Assembly: GCF_003028855.1 (NCBI RefSeq)
Contig: NZ_CP028324.1
Location: 744,001-808,000 of the forward strand
Length of the DNA stretch: 64,000 bases
Source of the DNA: Pseudoduganella armeniaca
GTDB taxonomy: Bacteria; Pseudomonadota; Gammaproteobacteria; Burkholderiales; Burkholderiaceae_D
Reading direction: 5' to 3'
The stretch's first letter is position 1, and every line of letters begins with the position of its first letter. The notes under the pieces are model-generated. The model made no database searches. It had not been told where the DNA came from and saw only the letters and a program-made list of their open reading frames with translations. Positions 1-7,999 of this stretch are shown here, piece after piece. Made by a program: the position numbers and the translations under genes.

Positions 1-514
1 GGCGGCGCGACAGCACTTCGCCGCGCCGCCGCGCCAGCAGGTGCAGCAGCGCGAATTCCTTCGGCGTCAGGTCGATGCGCTGGCCGGCGCGCGTGACCTT
101 GTGGCGCAGCACGTCGATCTCGGCGTCCGCAATGCGGATGACCGCTTCCTCGCGCACGGGACCGCGCCGCAGCAGGGTACGGATGCGGGCCAGCAGTTCG
201 GCAAAGGCGAACGGCTTGACCAGGTAGTCGTCCGCGCCCAGTTCCAGGCCGCGCACGCGGTCGGGGATGTCGTCGCGCGCGGTCAGGAACAGCACCGGCG
301 TATCCTTGCGTTCGCGCAGTGCGCGCAGCACGGTCCAGCCGTCCATGGCCGGCAGCATCACGTCCAGCACGACCAGGTCGTAGTCCTCGGCCAGCGCCAG
401 GCGCAGGCCTTCCGGCCCGGTGCGGGCCAGCGCGGCCTCGAAACCCGCTTCCTGCAAACCCTGCAGCAGGTGGTTGCCGGTTTTCGGCTCGTCTTCCACG
501 ACCAGTATGCGCAT
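1..514 (-). CDS. OmpR-family response regulator, heavy-metal type (C-terminus cut by window edge)
   Basis: Receiver plus winged-helix response regulator, transcribed leftwards and truncated at residue 171 by the window edge. It starts MRILVVEDEPKTG, with the acidic pair E7/D8, the predicted phospho-acceptor D51 in VVLDVMLP and the conserved K100 in LVKPF. The DNA-binding domain begins around residue 125 and is only partly present. The N-terminal wording is typical of the CusR/CzcR/IrlR group of metal-responsive regulators, but the inducing signal is inferred. Its histidine kinase is not upstream within the window and may lie beyond the left edge. The start ATG follows a GGGAGGA-like ribosome site on the minus strand. 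Confidence 0.9.
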   Translation of the reverse strand, partial: MRILVVEDEPKTGNHLLQGLQEAGFEAALARTGPEGLRLALAEDYDLVVLDVMLPAMDGWTVLRALRERKDTPVLFLTARDDIPDRVRGLELGADDYLVKPFAFAELLARIRTLLRRGPVREEAVIRIADAEIDVLRHKVTRAGQRIDLTPKEFALLHLLARRRGEVLSRR

Positions 515-576
515 GCTGTCCTCCCGGCCGTATTGTGACCGTGTTTCAGTCTTCGCCGGATGACGATTTCGTCATG

Positions 577-1506
577 TCAGCGCTCGCTGCCGGGCAGGGC
601 CCAGCGCAGGCCGCGCGTGATGACGATCGGGGCGATGGTCAGGTGATCCTCGTCCGGCACCACGACGCTCGTCACGTTCAGGTTCGGGTAATTGCGCGAC
701 TTCAGCGCGGCCGTGAAATTGCGCAGGTCGCGCACCATGTCTTCGTCCTTGTTGAAGCGGGCCCCGTGGCGTACCGCCTCGTAGCTGCCGACGGCAAAGA
801 ACACATTGGCGCGCAGGTCCTTGTGGCTGGCCGCATAGGTCTTCTCGCGCTCGAACATGACGCGCTTGTTGAACCACAGCGAGGGGCTGCCCAGCACGTA
901 GTTGTCGAACATCTCGGGTTCGCTCAGCAGCATGTCGAGGCCCAGCAGCGAACCGTAGGAATGGCCGACGAAGGTCTTGCGCGCCATGTCGGCGCGATAG
1001 TGCTTGGCCACGAACGGGAATACCTCGTCGGCGATGAAGCGGCGGTAGCCGGCCGCCTCGCCGAACTTCGGTTCGCGGCCGGGCATGTCGGAGACCAGCG
1101 TGCTGTCGGCCGTCGGGGTCGGCGTGTAGTCGCGCCGGCGGCTGTACTCGGCGCTGTCGCCGCGCGCGTACGACAGGCCGACCAGGATGAACTCCTCGAT
1201 GGACTTGCCGCCGCGGCCGGCGCGCAAGCCGATGGCGCGCGTGACCGGGAAGGCGTACGGCGCGTCGGTGACGAAGACGACGGGATAGCTGCGGCCGGAT
1301 TTCGCATACGACGGCGGCAGGCTCACATAGATCTGGTAATCGCGCTGCAGGGCCTGGGCGCGGATGCTGCGCACCTCGGTGCCCTCCAGGACATACGGCG
1401 CGCCTTCCAGCGCGATCGTGCCGCCCTGGGCGAACGCCAGCGCGGCGCTGGCGGCCAGCAGCGCGGCAAGCGCCAGGGAACGCAGGGAGAAGTCGGATCG
1501 GTTCAT
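577..1506 (-). CDS. Secreted alpha/beta-hydrolase, putative esterase (enterochelin-esterase-like fold)
   Basis: A 309-residue protein with a Sec signal peptide (hydrophobic stretch about residues 9-26, cleavage near AFAQG) and an esterase-D/IroE-type alpha/beta-hydrolase domain. The nucleophile elbow is GHSYG with serine near residue 183. A conserved His sits in DEDHLT near residue 287 and a GRxYPVVFVTD strand lies near residue 71. Relatives hydrolyse siderophore esters, S-formylglutathione or generic carboxyl esters. Nothing in the immediate neighbourhood indicates a siderophore, so the substrate is unknown. It is transcribed towards the response regulator with a 62-bp gap. Confidence 0.82.
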   Translation of the reverse strand: MNRSDFSLRSLALAALLAASAALAFAQGGTIALEGAPYVLEGTEVRSIRAQALQRDYQIYVSLPPSYAKSGRSYPVVFVTDAPYAFPVTRAIGLRAGRGGKSIEEFILVGLSYARGDSAEYSRRRDYTPTPTADSTLVSDMPGREPKFGEAAGYRRFIADEVFPFVAKHYRADMARKTFVGHSYGSLLGLDMLLSEPEMFDNYVLGSPSLWFNKRVMFEREKTYAASHKDLRANVFFAVGSYEAVRHGARFNKDEDMVRDLRNFTAALKSRNYPNLNVTSVVVPDEDHLTIAPIVITRGLRWALPGSER

Positions 1507-1560
1507 TGGTGATCGTGCAAAAAAGCCAATTATCGCCGATCCGCGACCGTTGCAACGCCG

Positions 1561-1607
1561 AGCCCGTGTCCCACCGCGGGGTCAGTCACCAGAATGGGAC
1601 ACGGGCT
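1561..1607. repeat. REP-like palindrome, GTGTCCC stem with GGGGTCAGTCACC loop
   Basis: A 13-bp perfect inverted repeat (AGCCCGTGTCCCA at 1561-1573 against 1595-1607) encloses a 21-nt loop containing GGGGTCAGTCACC at 1578-1590. The same stem and loop recur at 16703-16810. It lies between the esterase start and the HDOD gene end. Confidence 0.8.
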
Positions 1608-1619
1608 GGGCCGTGGCAG

Positions 1620-2456
1620 CTACAGCATCAGTACGGCATACAGCGACTCCACCTCGTCCGCCGACTCGCGCAGGATCGCGTCGAAGGTGCCGTCGCCGAT
1701 GGCGAAATCGATGGTGCGGGCCGCCTGCGCCGTGGTGGCGCCGGGGCGGGTGTGCATGGGGGAGGGGATGGGCGCCAGGTCGTCGGCCAGCAGCAGGGTA
1801 TCGCCCAGGTTTTCCGGCGGCAGCGCGCGCATGCCGCGCCACATGGCGGCCACCGCGTCCATCACGGACTCGGGCACCATCAATTTCGCCAGCACGCCGC
1901 GGCCGATCTCGATCTCGCCGTGCTCGATCCATTCGGCCGGTTCGCCGTCCATGATGCCGGGGAAGTCCTGCGCGCGCGACAGTAAATAGAAGGCGCCGAC
2001 TTCGTGCACGATGCCGGCAAACAGCGCCGTATCGGGATCGACATGGGTGACGCGACGGGCGATCACCTGGGCCAGCGCGGCCGTATGCGCCGTGTGTTCC
2101 CACAGGCGGCTGACGTAGTCCTGCAGCACCGGATCGGCCACGCGGCTGCCGATCTGGCGCACCAGCACGGCGGCCACCAGCGACTGCAAGGTACGCACGC
2201 CGAGGCGCTGCACGGCCGAGCGTACGCTGGAGATTTCGGTGCCGGAGCGGTTGTAGGCGACCGAATTGGCGATGGCGACGGTGCGTGCGGCCAGCAGCGG
2301 GTCGGCCTGAATCAGGCGCGTGGCCACGTCCGCATGGCAGTCGGGGTCCATCAGCGCCCGCTGGAGCTTGATGGAAGCATCCACGTTGGCGGGGAATGCA
2401 AGCTCGCCGCGGCTCGCCTGAGCTGCGATGGTATTGAAGGCGTCCAGTCTGTCCAT
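1620..2456 (-). CDS. HDOD domain protein
   Basis: A 278-residue cytoplasmic protein made almost entirely of an HDOD domain, the HD-related output module seen in bacterial signalling proteins. It has helical DPDCHADVATRLIQADPLLAARTVAIAN and AVQRLGVRTLQSLVAA-type segments (about residues 36-90), and the GIVHEVGAFYL stretch (about 148-158) occupies the position of the degenerate HD motif. No GGDEF, EAL or receiver domain is attached, so it is a stand-alone HDOD protein. Family members influence motility, biofilm or stress pathways, but no specific role can be read here. ATG start directly at the edge of an AT-rich leader. Confidence 0.85.
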   Translation of the reverse strand: MDRLDAFNTIAAQASRGELAFPANVDASIKLQRALMDPDCHADVATRLIQADPLLAARTVAIANSVAYNRSGTEISSVRSAVQRLGVRTLQSLVAAVLVRQIGSRVADPVLQDYVSRLWEHTAHTAALAQVIARRVTHVDPDTALFAGIVHEVGAFYLLSRAQDFPGIMDGEPAEWIEHGEIEIGRGVLAKLMVPESVMDAVAAMWRGMRALPPENLGDTLLLADDLAPIPSPMHTRPGATTAQAARTIDFAIGDGTFDAILRESADEVESLYAVLML

Positions 2457-2534
2457 CGAAAAATTATACCCACAATATTGCCGTGTGGAATTATTTTTAA
2501 CGGCGAGCGTTGCGCGGAAGCCCCGTCGGGGCGC

Positions 2535-2819
2535 TTATTCCTGGCGGAAGATGGCGTCGCAGCCTTCCTGCGTGCCTTCCACGTCGCTCAGCTCGTCGAC
2601 CAATTCCAGGTCTTCCAGTTCCTCGACGGCGTTGGTAAAGCTGTTGTGCTTGGTGGCGCCGATCAGGCGGTAGATCTCGCCATCCTCGTTGCGCACGCCG
2701 ATCAGGAGTTTTTCCTTGCGCACCTCGTCGGTGGTGGTGGTTTCCAGCAGCAGGTTGCCGGTGATTTGTTTGTCGAACTTGGCCGGCGTGACGCCGTCGA
2801 TCAGGGTGGTTTTCAGCAT
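2535..2819 (-). CDS. Small acidic protein of unknown function
   Basis: A 94-residue protein rich in Glu and Asp, without membrane segment, signal peptide or cysteine pair (single Cys near the C-terminus). The body reads as alternating strands (GNLLLETTTTDEVRKEKLLI, EDGEIYRLIGATK) followed by an acidic helix (NAVEELEDLELVDELSD). I do not recognise the family. It sits 11 bp downstream of the MarR gene on the same strand, so the two are probably co-transcribed. An AACGGAAAATAAA leader precedes the ATG, giving a weak ribosome site. Confidence 0.6.
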   Translation of the reverse strand: MLKTTLIDGVTPAKFDKQITGNLLLETTTTDEVRKEKLLIGVRNEDGEIYRLIGATKHNSFTNAVEELEDLELVDELSDVEGTQEGCDAIFRQE

Positions 2820-2830
2820 TTTATTTTCCG

Positions 2831-3283
2831 TTATCGGTGGTTGTTGTCAGGTTGGGGGACGGCGTCGATGACGGCCTTCAGGCCGGCCAGCGTGCTTTCC
2901 AGGCGATCGAAATCCGCGTCGTCGTACTGGGCGAACACGGCGGCGCCGCCGGCCACCACGCGCGGGAAGACTTCGTCGAACAGCCGTTCGCCGGCCTTGG
3001 TCAGGCGCAGGAACCAGGAGCGCTTGTCGTCGCTGCTGCGGGTGCGTTCCACCAGGCCTTTCTGTTCCAGGCGCTCGATCACACCCGTCATCGTGCCTTT
3101 CGTGATCAGCGTGCGCTCGCCCAGCTCCTTGTACGACATGCCTGGCGTGTTGCCCAGGGTGGCGATGATGTCGAACTGCGCGTGCGTCAGGCCGCAGGCG
3201 CGCGCATGCTGGCCCGACAGCCGTTCGAAGCCTTGCATGCACTCGGCCAGCAGCCGGATACTTTTCAGATAGCGTTCCCCCAT
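2831..3283 (-). CDS. MarR-family transcriptional regulator
   Basis: Winged-helix MarR regulator of about 150 residues. The recognition helix region is LITKGTMTGVIERLEQKGLVER and the wing carries the family signature DDKRSWFLRLTKAGERL. A long N-terminal helix and a C-terminal helix would form the dimer interface. I place the start at ATG 3283 (MGERYLKS); an in-frame GTG at 3307 would add eight residues. A TATAAT lies only 7 nt before the ATG on the minus strand, which could be a -10 element for a nearly leaderless transcript. Effector and targets are unknown; the downstream small acidic protein is a probable co-target. Confidence 0.88.
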   Translation of the reverse strand: MGERYLKSIRLLAECMQGFERLSGQHARACGLTHAQFDIIATLGNTPGMSYKELGERTLITKGTMTGVIERLEQKGLVERTRSSDDKRSWFLRLTKAGERLFDEVFPRVVAGGAAVFAQYDDADFDRLESTLAGLKAVIDAVPQPDNNHR

Positions 3284-3422
3284 GCCGCGATTATAGCGCC
3301 GGGCCACCGTCCTACCGGGGCGGGAAACCCGGTTATGATAGGGGGTTGCAACGCTGCCTGCTTACCGATGTCTGCCGATTGCCCGATGTGTGCCCCGATG
3401 TCCGTTCCGCTCTGTACCGGCG

Positions 3423-4364
3423 ATGTCGTTCGCTGACCTGAACCGCCTGGCGCGGCAGGTGCCGCTGCGCATGCTGCTGGTGCAGGCGGGCGAGGGTGAC
3501 TGCTTGTCCTGGGCCGGACTGGTACAGCCGTTGCGGGTGGCCCAGCGTCTGCTGGGCCAGGATTTCCGCCTGGACGTGCGCACGCCCGAGCAAGTCGCGC
3601 ACGACATTGACGAGGGCTGGCACGTGGCGCTGCTGGTGGCCGACGAGCCCCAGCCCCGCCCGGCCGACGCGCTGCTGCGCACGGTCATCGAGCGCTGCCG
3701 CGGCGCCACCTATTGGGGCGGCGTGGGCGCGGCCGTGTTGTGGCTGGCCGATGCCGGCGTCATGGGCGGCGTGCGTATCGCCTTGCCGTGGGCCTTGTAC
3801 GCCGAGACGGAAGAGATCACCGAGCGCGCTATCCTGACGCCGCACCTGTTCGAGATCGACGGCCGCCACCTGAGCTGCTGCGGCGGCGCCGCCAGCGTCG
3901 ACTTCGCGCTGACCCTGATCGACGCCTTGTTCGGCTCCAACGTACAGGCCGCCGTCAAGGAAACCTTGTGCATCGAGCGGGTACGCAGCGCCGACGAGCG
4001 CCAGCGCGTGGCCCTGCAGGCCCGCTTCGGCGCGCTGCAGCCGAAGCTGTCCGAAGCCGTCACCCTGATGGAGGCGAACATCGAGGAGCCGCTGTCGACC
4101 GACGACATCGCCAACCTGGTCGGCCTGTCGCGCCGGCAGCTGGAGCGCCTGTTCAAGCAATACCTGGGCAGCCTGCCGTCGCGTTACTACCTCGAATTGC
4201 GCCTGCAGCGCGCCCGTCAATTACTGCTGGAAACCAACCATTCCATAGTGCAAGTCGGCCTGATGTGCGGCTTCTCCAGCGGCTCGCACTTCTCGACCGC
4301 CTTCGGCACGCTGTTCGGCAACACGCCGCGCGAGGAGCGCCAGCGCAAACTGGCCGCCGCGTAA
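3423..4364 (+). CDS. AraC/GlxA-family regulator, probable ArgR-type activator of the ast operon
   Basis: The N-terminal half (about residues 10-185) is a DJ-1/PfpI-like ligand-binding domain of the GlxA type. The C-terminal 100 residues carry two AraC helix-turn-helix motifs (TDDIANLVGLSRRQLERLF and IVQVGLMCGFSSGSHFSTAF) ending in TPREER. In Pseudomonas aeruginosa an AraC-family protein of this architecture (ArgR) activates the aru/ast genes and gdhB with arginine. Position immediately upstream of the whole ast operon, plus TGTCGC-N8-AA sequences in the intervening region, supports the same job here. An alternative GTG start lies at 3390. The last codons lie inside the inverted repeat that follows. 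Confidence 0.85.
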   Translation: MSFADLNRLARQVPLRMLLVQAGEGDCLSWAGLVQPLRVAQRLLGQDFRLDVRTPEQVAHDIDEGWHVALLVADEPQPRPADALLRTVIERCRGATYWGGVGAAVLWLADAGVMGGVRIALPWALYAETEEITERAILTPHLFEIDGRHLSCCGGAASVDFALTLIDALFGSNVQAAVKETLCIERVRSADERQRVALQARFGALQPKLSEAVTLMEANIEEPLSTDDIANLVGLSRRQLERLFKQYLGSLPSRYYLELRLQRARQLLLETNHSIVQVGLMCGFSSGSHFSTAFGTLFGNTPREERQRKLAAA

Positions 4365-4420
4365 AACGGTGACAGTCACCTATTTCCACCGGAAATAGGT
4401 GACTGTCACCGTTTTACGCG
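4358..4420. repeat. 30-bp-arm perfect inverted repeat with GGTGACAGTCACC core
   Basis: Arms 4358-4387 and 4391-4420 are perfect reverse complements around a 3-nt loop (ACC). The left arm starts inside the last sense codons and stop codon of the AraC-type gene. The core GGTGACAGTCACC relates it to the palindromes at 22785 and 55843. It could also act as a transcription stop, although no long T-run follows. Confidence 0.85.
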
Positions 4421-4463
4421 AAATTTGAAAAACCTTGTCGCAGATTCAAAAGAGTTTTAGCAT
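4414..4463 (+). promoter_or_regulatory. Candidate ast promoter with tandem ArgR-like half-sites
   Basis: TGTCGC-N8-AA occurs at 4436-4451, the half-site reported for P. aeruginosa ArgR. A degenerate copy (TTACGC-N8-AA) lies 22 bp upstream at 4414-4429. A promoter TTGTCG (4435-4440), 17-bp spacer, TAGCAT (4458-4463) overlaps the proximal half-site, as expected for an activator touching the -35 region. Predicted by eye. Confidence 0.5.
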
Positions 4464-4535
4464 CCCCGCTTTTACAATGCAGTACACCCGCAGCGGCTCT
4501 GCTGCGGCCGTACCTCTTAACCGATGGGGATTGCC

Positions 4536-5780
4536 ATGAACGCCAAGCTTGATACCGCTGTTACCACCCGCCCTGTCACCCGACAGACTTTTGACGAAGT
4601 GCTCGTGCCGACCTACGCACCCGCAGCGATGGTACCAGTGCGTGCATCGGGCCTGGACCTGTGGGACCAGAACGGCAAGCAGTACCTGGACTTCACCTCC
4701 GGTATCGCCGTCGCCGCGCTGGGCCATTGCAATCCGCTGGTGGTCGAGGCGCTGACCCGCCAGGCCAACACGCTGTGGCACCTGGGCAATGGCTACACCA
4801 ACGAGCCGGTCCTGCGCCTGGCGCTGGCGCTGACCGAAGCCACGTTCGCCGACCGCGCCTTCTTCTGCAACTCCGGCGCGGAAGCCAACGAGGCCGCCTT
4901 CAAGCTGGCCCGTAAATACGCCCACACCAAGTTCGGCCCGCACAAGTCGCGCATCATCTCGTGCTACAACTCGTTCCACGGCCGCACGCTGTTCACGGTC
5001 TCCGTGGGCGGCCAGTCGAAGTACACGGAAGGCTTCGAGCCGCTGCCGCCAGCGATCGACCACATCGCCTACAACGACATCGAAGCGGCGCGCGCCGCCA
5101 TCGGTGACGACGTCTGCGCCGTGGTCGTCGAGCCGGTGCAGGGCGAAGGCGGCGTCATGCCGGGCAATCCGGAGTTCCTGCAGGAGCTGCGCGCGCTGTG
5201 CGACAAGACCGGCGCGCTCCTGATCTTCGACGAAGTGCAGTGCGGCATGGGCCGTACCGGCTCCCTGTTCGCCTACATGGGCTACGGCGTTACGCCGGAC
5301 ATCCTGACCTCGGCAAAGGCGCTGGGCAACGGCTACCCGATCGGCGCGATGCTGACCACCGAAGCGCTGGCGCAGACGCTGTCCGTCGGCACCCACGGCA
5401 CCACGTATGGCGGCAACCCGCTGGCCGCCACCGTCGCGCTGACGGTGCTGGAGACGATCAACCAGCCGGCTTTCCTGGCGCGCGTCAAGGAAGCCAGCCT
5501 GTACCTGATCGACAAGCTGGAAGAAGTCATCCGCGACTACCCGCAGGTGTTCACCGCCGTGCGTGGCGCCGGCCTGTTGCTAGGCATGGTCGTCTCCGAG
5601 CAGTTCAAGGGCCGTTCGAAGGACATCCAGCGCGCCGCCGAGGCCGAAGGCCTGATGGTGTTGATCGCCGGCCCGGACGTGCTGCGCATGGCGCCCGCGC
5701 TGATCGTCACCGACGCCCAGATCGACACCGCCGTGGCGCTGCTGCGCAAAGGCCTGGACAACCTGCTGGCCGCCAAATAA
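4536..5780 (+). CDS. astC: Succinylornithine/acetylornithine aminotransferase
   Basis: PLP-dependent class-III aminotransferase (about 414 residues) that transfers the delta-amino group of N2-succinylornithine to 2-oxoglutarate, step three of the arginine succinyltransferase pathway. Visible motifs are the phosphate-binding FCNSGAEANEAAFKLARK, the cofactor Asp in LLIFDEVQCGMGRTG, and the Schiff-base lysine in TSAKALGNGYPIGAML. The start at 4536 is preferred over the in-frame ATG at 4524 because GGGGA lies five bases before it. First gene of the operon. The enzyme can usually also use N-acetylornithine, so a biosynthetic argD role cannot be excluded by sequence alone. Confidence 0.93.
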   Translation: MNAKLDTAVTTRPVTRQTFDEVLVPTYAPAAMVPVRASGLDLWDQNGKQYLDFTSGIAVAALGHCNPLVVEALTRQANTLWHLGNGYTNEPVLRLALALTEATFADRAFFCNSGAEANEAAFKLARKYAHTKFGPHKSRIISCYNSFHGRTLFTVSVGGQSKYTEGFEPLPPAIDHIAYNDIEAARAAIGDDVCAVVVEPVQGEGGVMPGNPEFLQELRALCDKTGALLIFDEVQCGMGRTGSLFAYMGYGVTPDILTSAKALGNGYPIGAMLTTEALAQTLSVGTHGTTYGGNPLAATVALTVLETINQPAFLARVKEASLYLIDKLEEVIRDYPQVFTAVRGAGLLLGMVVSEQFKGRSKDIQRAAEAEGLMVLIAGPDVLRMAPALIVTDAQIDTAVALLRKGLDNLLAAK

Positions 5781-5895
5781 AAACGCCGGGCGCGCAGGCG
5801 CCCTGCGTTGCCGCGCCATGGCGCGGGCCCGTACAGCGGCGCTGCCCATGGGCGGCGCCGCGACGGTTTTCGCCTTCTTCCATTGAGGAGTCAAT

Positions 5896-6927
5896 ATGTA
5901 CGTCGTCCGTCCGGTAGAAGCCGGGGATATTGCAGCCCTCGAAGCGCTGGCCGCGGTGACCATGCCAGGGGTGCATACGCTGCCCAAGACGCGCGACAAG
6001 ATCGAGCAGGCCGTCGAGCGGTCGATCGCCTCGTTCGCCGCGCAAGTGGACATCCCCAGCGAGGAGTCCTACCTGTTCGTGCTGGAATCGCTGGCCGAGC
6101 GCAAGATCGTCGGCACCGCCGCCATCTTCGCCTCCGCTGGTTCGAACGGCACCTATTTTTCGTTTCGTAACGACGTGATCCAGCAGGTCTCGCGCGACCT
6201 GAACATCAGCCACAGCGTGCACGCGCTGACCCTGTGCTCGGAATTGACGGCCTATTCGCAGCTGTCGTCGTTCTACGTCGAGGAGGCGCTGCAGGAGCGG
6301 CCCGAGGCCGCGCTGCTGTCGCGTTCCCGCCTGCTGTTCGCGGTGCAGCAGCCGCAGCGGTTCGGCGACCGCTTCTTCGTGCCGCTGGCCGGCGTCACCG
6401 ACGAACACGGCGGCTCGCCGTTCTGGGATGCGCTCGGCCGCAAGTTCTTCAAGATGGACTTCCTGGATGCCGAACGCGTCATCGGCGGTGCCCGCAACCG
6501 CACCCTGATCGTCGAGCTGATGCCGCACTACCCGGTCTACGTGCCGCTGCTGCCGGGCGACGCCCAGGCGGCGATGGGCCAGATCCACCCGTCCGGCGAG
6601 CTGGCGTTCAACCTGCTCACCGAAGAAGGCTTCGAGGCCGACGAATACATCGACATCTTCGACGGCGGCCCGATCCTGCAGGCGCACAAGCATGCGCTGC
6701 GCACCTTCAGCAGTTCGCTCACGCTGCGCGTGCGCACCGGCGACGGCCAGGTGCCGGAAGGGCCGCTGGTCAACTATGCGATCGCCAACAACGCAGGTCC
6801 AGCGTTCCGCGCGGTGACCATCGCCAGCCCGGAACTGGAAGGCTGCGAAGCGGTGGCCCTGAGCCCGGAACTGCAGGACATCCTGCGCGTCGCCGAAGGC
6901 GACAGCGTGACCTGCGTGCGCGTTTAA
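5896..6927 (+). CDS. aruF: Arginine N-succinyltransferase, alpha subunit
   Basis: First of two tandem paralogues of about 343 residues that form the heteromeric arginine/ornithine N2-succinyltransferase, which transfers succinyl from succinyl-CoA to arginine. The family start MYVVRPVEAGDIAALEALA, the GNAT-like central ELTAYSQLSSFYVEEALQERPEAALLSRSRLLF and the conserved RKFFKMDFLDAE segment are all present. It lacks the otherwise usual charged PxYRxGxxG motif in the middle, in line with the alpha subunit. It is preceded by GAGGAG seven bases before ATG and by a 115-bp gap after astC containing GC-rich hairpins. Followed 22 bp later by aruG. Confidence 0.92.
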   Translation: MYVVRPVEAGDIAALEALAAVTMPGVHTLPKTRDKIEQAVERSIASFAAQVDIPSEESYLFVLESLAERKIVGTAAIFASAGSNGTYFSFRNDVIQQVSRDLNISHSVHALTLCSELTAYSQLSSFYVEEALQERPEAALLSRSRLLFAVQQPQRFGDRFFVPLAGVTDEHGGSPFWDALGRKFFKMDFLDAERVIGGARNRTLIVELMPHYPVYVPLLPGDAQAAMGQIHPSGELAFNLLTEEGFEADEYIDIFDGGPILQAHKHALRTFSSSLTLRVRTGDGQVPEGPLVNYAIANNAGPAFRAVTIASPELEGCEAVALSPELQDILRVAEGDSVTCVRV

Positions 6928-6949
6928 CATCCCTGAAGCGAGAACACCT

Positions 6950-7999
6950 ATGCTAGTTGTACGCGCCATCAACGAGAACGACCTGGACGCCTTGTACAGC
7001 ATGGCCACGCAGGTCGGCACCGGCATGACCACGCTGAAGCCGGACATGAAGATGCTGGGCGACCGCCTGGCCACCGCGTGCGCCTCGTTCGCCGAGACGA
7101 TCCCGCCGGAGCAGCGCGACTACATGTTCGTCATGGAGGACACCAGCAACGGCCGCATCGCCGGCGTCTGCGCCATCAAGGGCGCGGTCGGCCTGACGGA
7201 GCCGTTCTATAACTACCGCATCGGCACGCTGGTGCATTCCAGCCGCGAACTGAACGTGTTCACCAAGATGGACACGCTGTACCTGTCGAACGACCTGACC
7301 GGTTCCTCCGAGCTGTGCTCGCTGTTCCTGCACCCGGACTACCGGCAAGGCTACAACGGCAAGCTGCTGTCGAAAAGCCGCTTCCTGTTCATTGCCCAGT
7401 TCCCGCACCTGTTCACGCAGAAGATCATCGCCGAGATGCGCGGCTACCAGGCCGAGGACGGCAGCTCGCCGTTCTACGAGGGCCTGGGCCGGCACTTCTT
7501 CAAGATGGACTTCCACCACGTGGACGACCTGACGGCGCTGGGCAAGAAGTCCTTCATCGCCGAGCTGATGCCGCGCCAGCCGCTGTATATCGACTACCTG
7601 CCCAAGGAAGCGCAGGAAGTGGTCGGCCAGGTGCACAAGTCGACCGCGCCGGCGCGCCGCCTGCTGGAGCAGGAAGGCCTGCACTACGAGGGCTACGTCG
7701 ACATCTTCGACGCCGGCCCCGTGCTGCAGGCGCGCGTGTCGGAACTGCGCGCGATGCGCGACAGCGAGCTGGCGGTCGTGGCGCCGGATACCGACATGAC
7801 CCACGCCTGCGCGCCGGCCCATCCGGAGCCGACCCTGGTGTCGAACACGGTGCTGAAGGATTTCCGCATGATCATCACGCAGGCCACGCCGGTGAACGGC
7901 GAGATCGACCTGTCCACGCAGGACCTACAACTGCTGCGCTGCCATATGGGCGATACCGTGCGCACGCTGCCACTCAACGTGAGGAAGAACAATGTCTGA
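6950..7999 (+). CDS. aruG: Arginine N-succinyltransferase, beta subunit
   Basis: Second succinyltransferase subunit (349 residues), paralogous to the preceding gene: MLVVRAINENDLDALYSMA at the start, LCSLFLHPDYRQGYNGKLLS around residue 125 (acyl-CoA-binding GNAT core), and GRHFFKMDF near residue 185. It acts with AruF on arginine and succinyl-CoA as step one of the pathway. Its stop codon overlaps the astD start by 8 bp, so translation of the two is probably coupled. Enterobacteria have a single AstA; the duplicated AruF/AruG form is the Pseudomonas/beta-proteobacterial version. Confidence 0.92.
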   Translation: MLVVRAINENDLDALYSMATQVGTGMTTLKPDMKMLGDRLATACASFAETIPPEQRDYMFVMEDTSNGRIAGVCAIKGAVGLTEPFYNYRIGTLVHSSRELNVFTKMDTLYLSNDLTGSSELCSLFLHPDYRQGYNGKLLSKSRFLFIAQFPHLFTQKIIAEMRGYQAEDGSSPFYEGLGRHFFKMDFHHVDDLTALGKKSFIAELMPRQPLYIDYLPKEAQEVVGQVHKSTAPARRLLEQEGLHYEGYVDIFDAGPVLQARVSELRAMRDSELAVVAPDTDMTHACAPAHPEPTLVSNTVLKDFRMIITQATPVNGEIDLSTQDLQLLRCHMGDTVRTLPLNVRKNNV

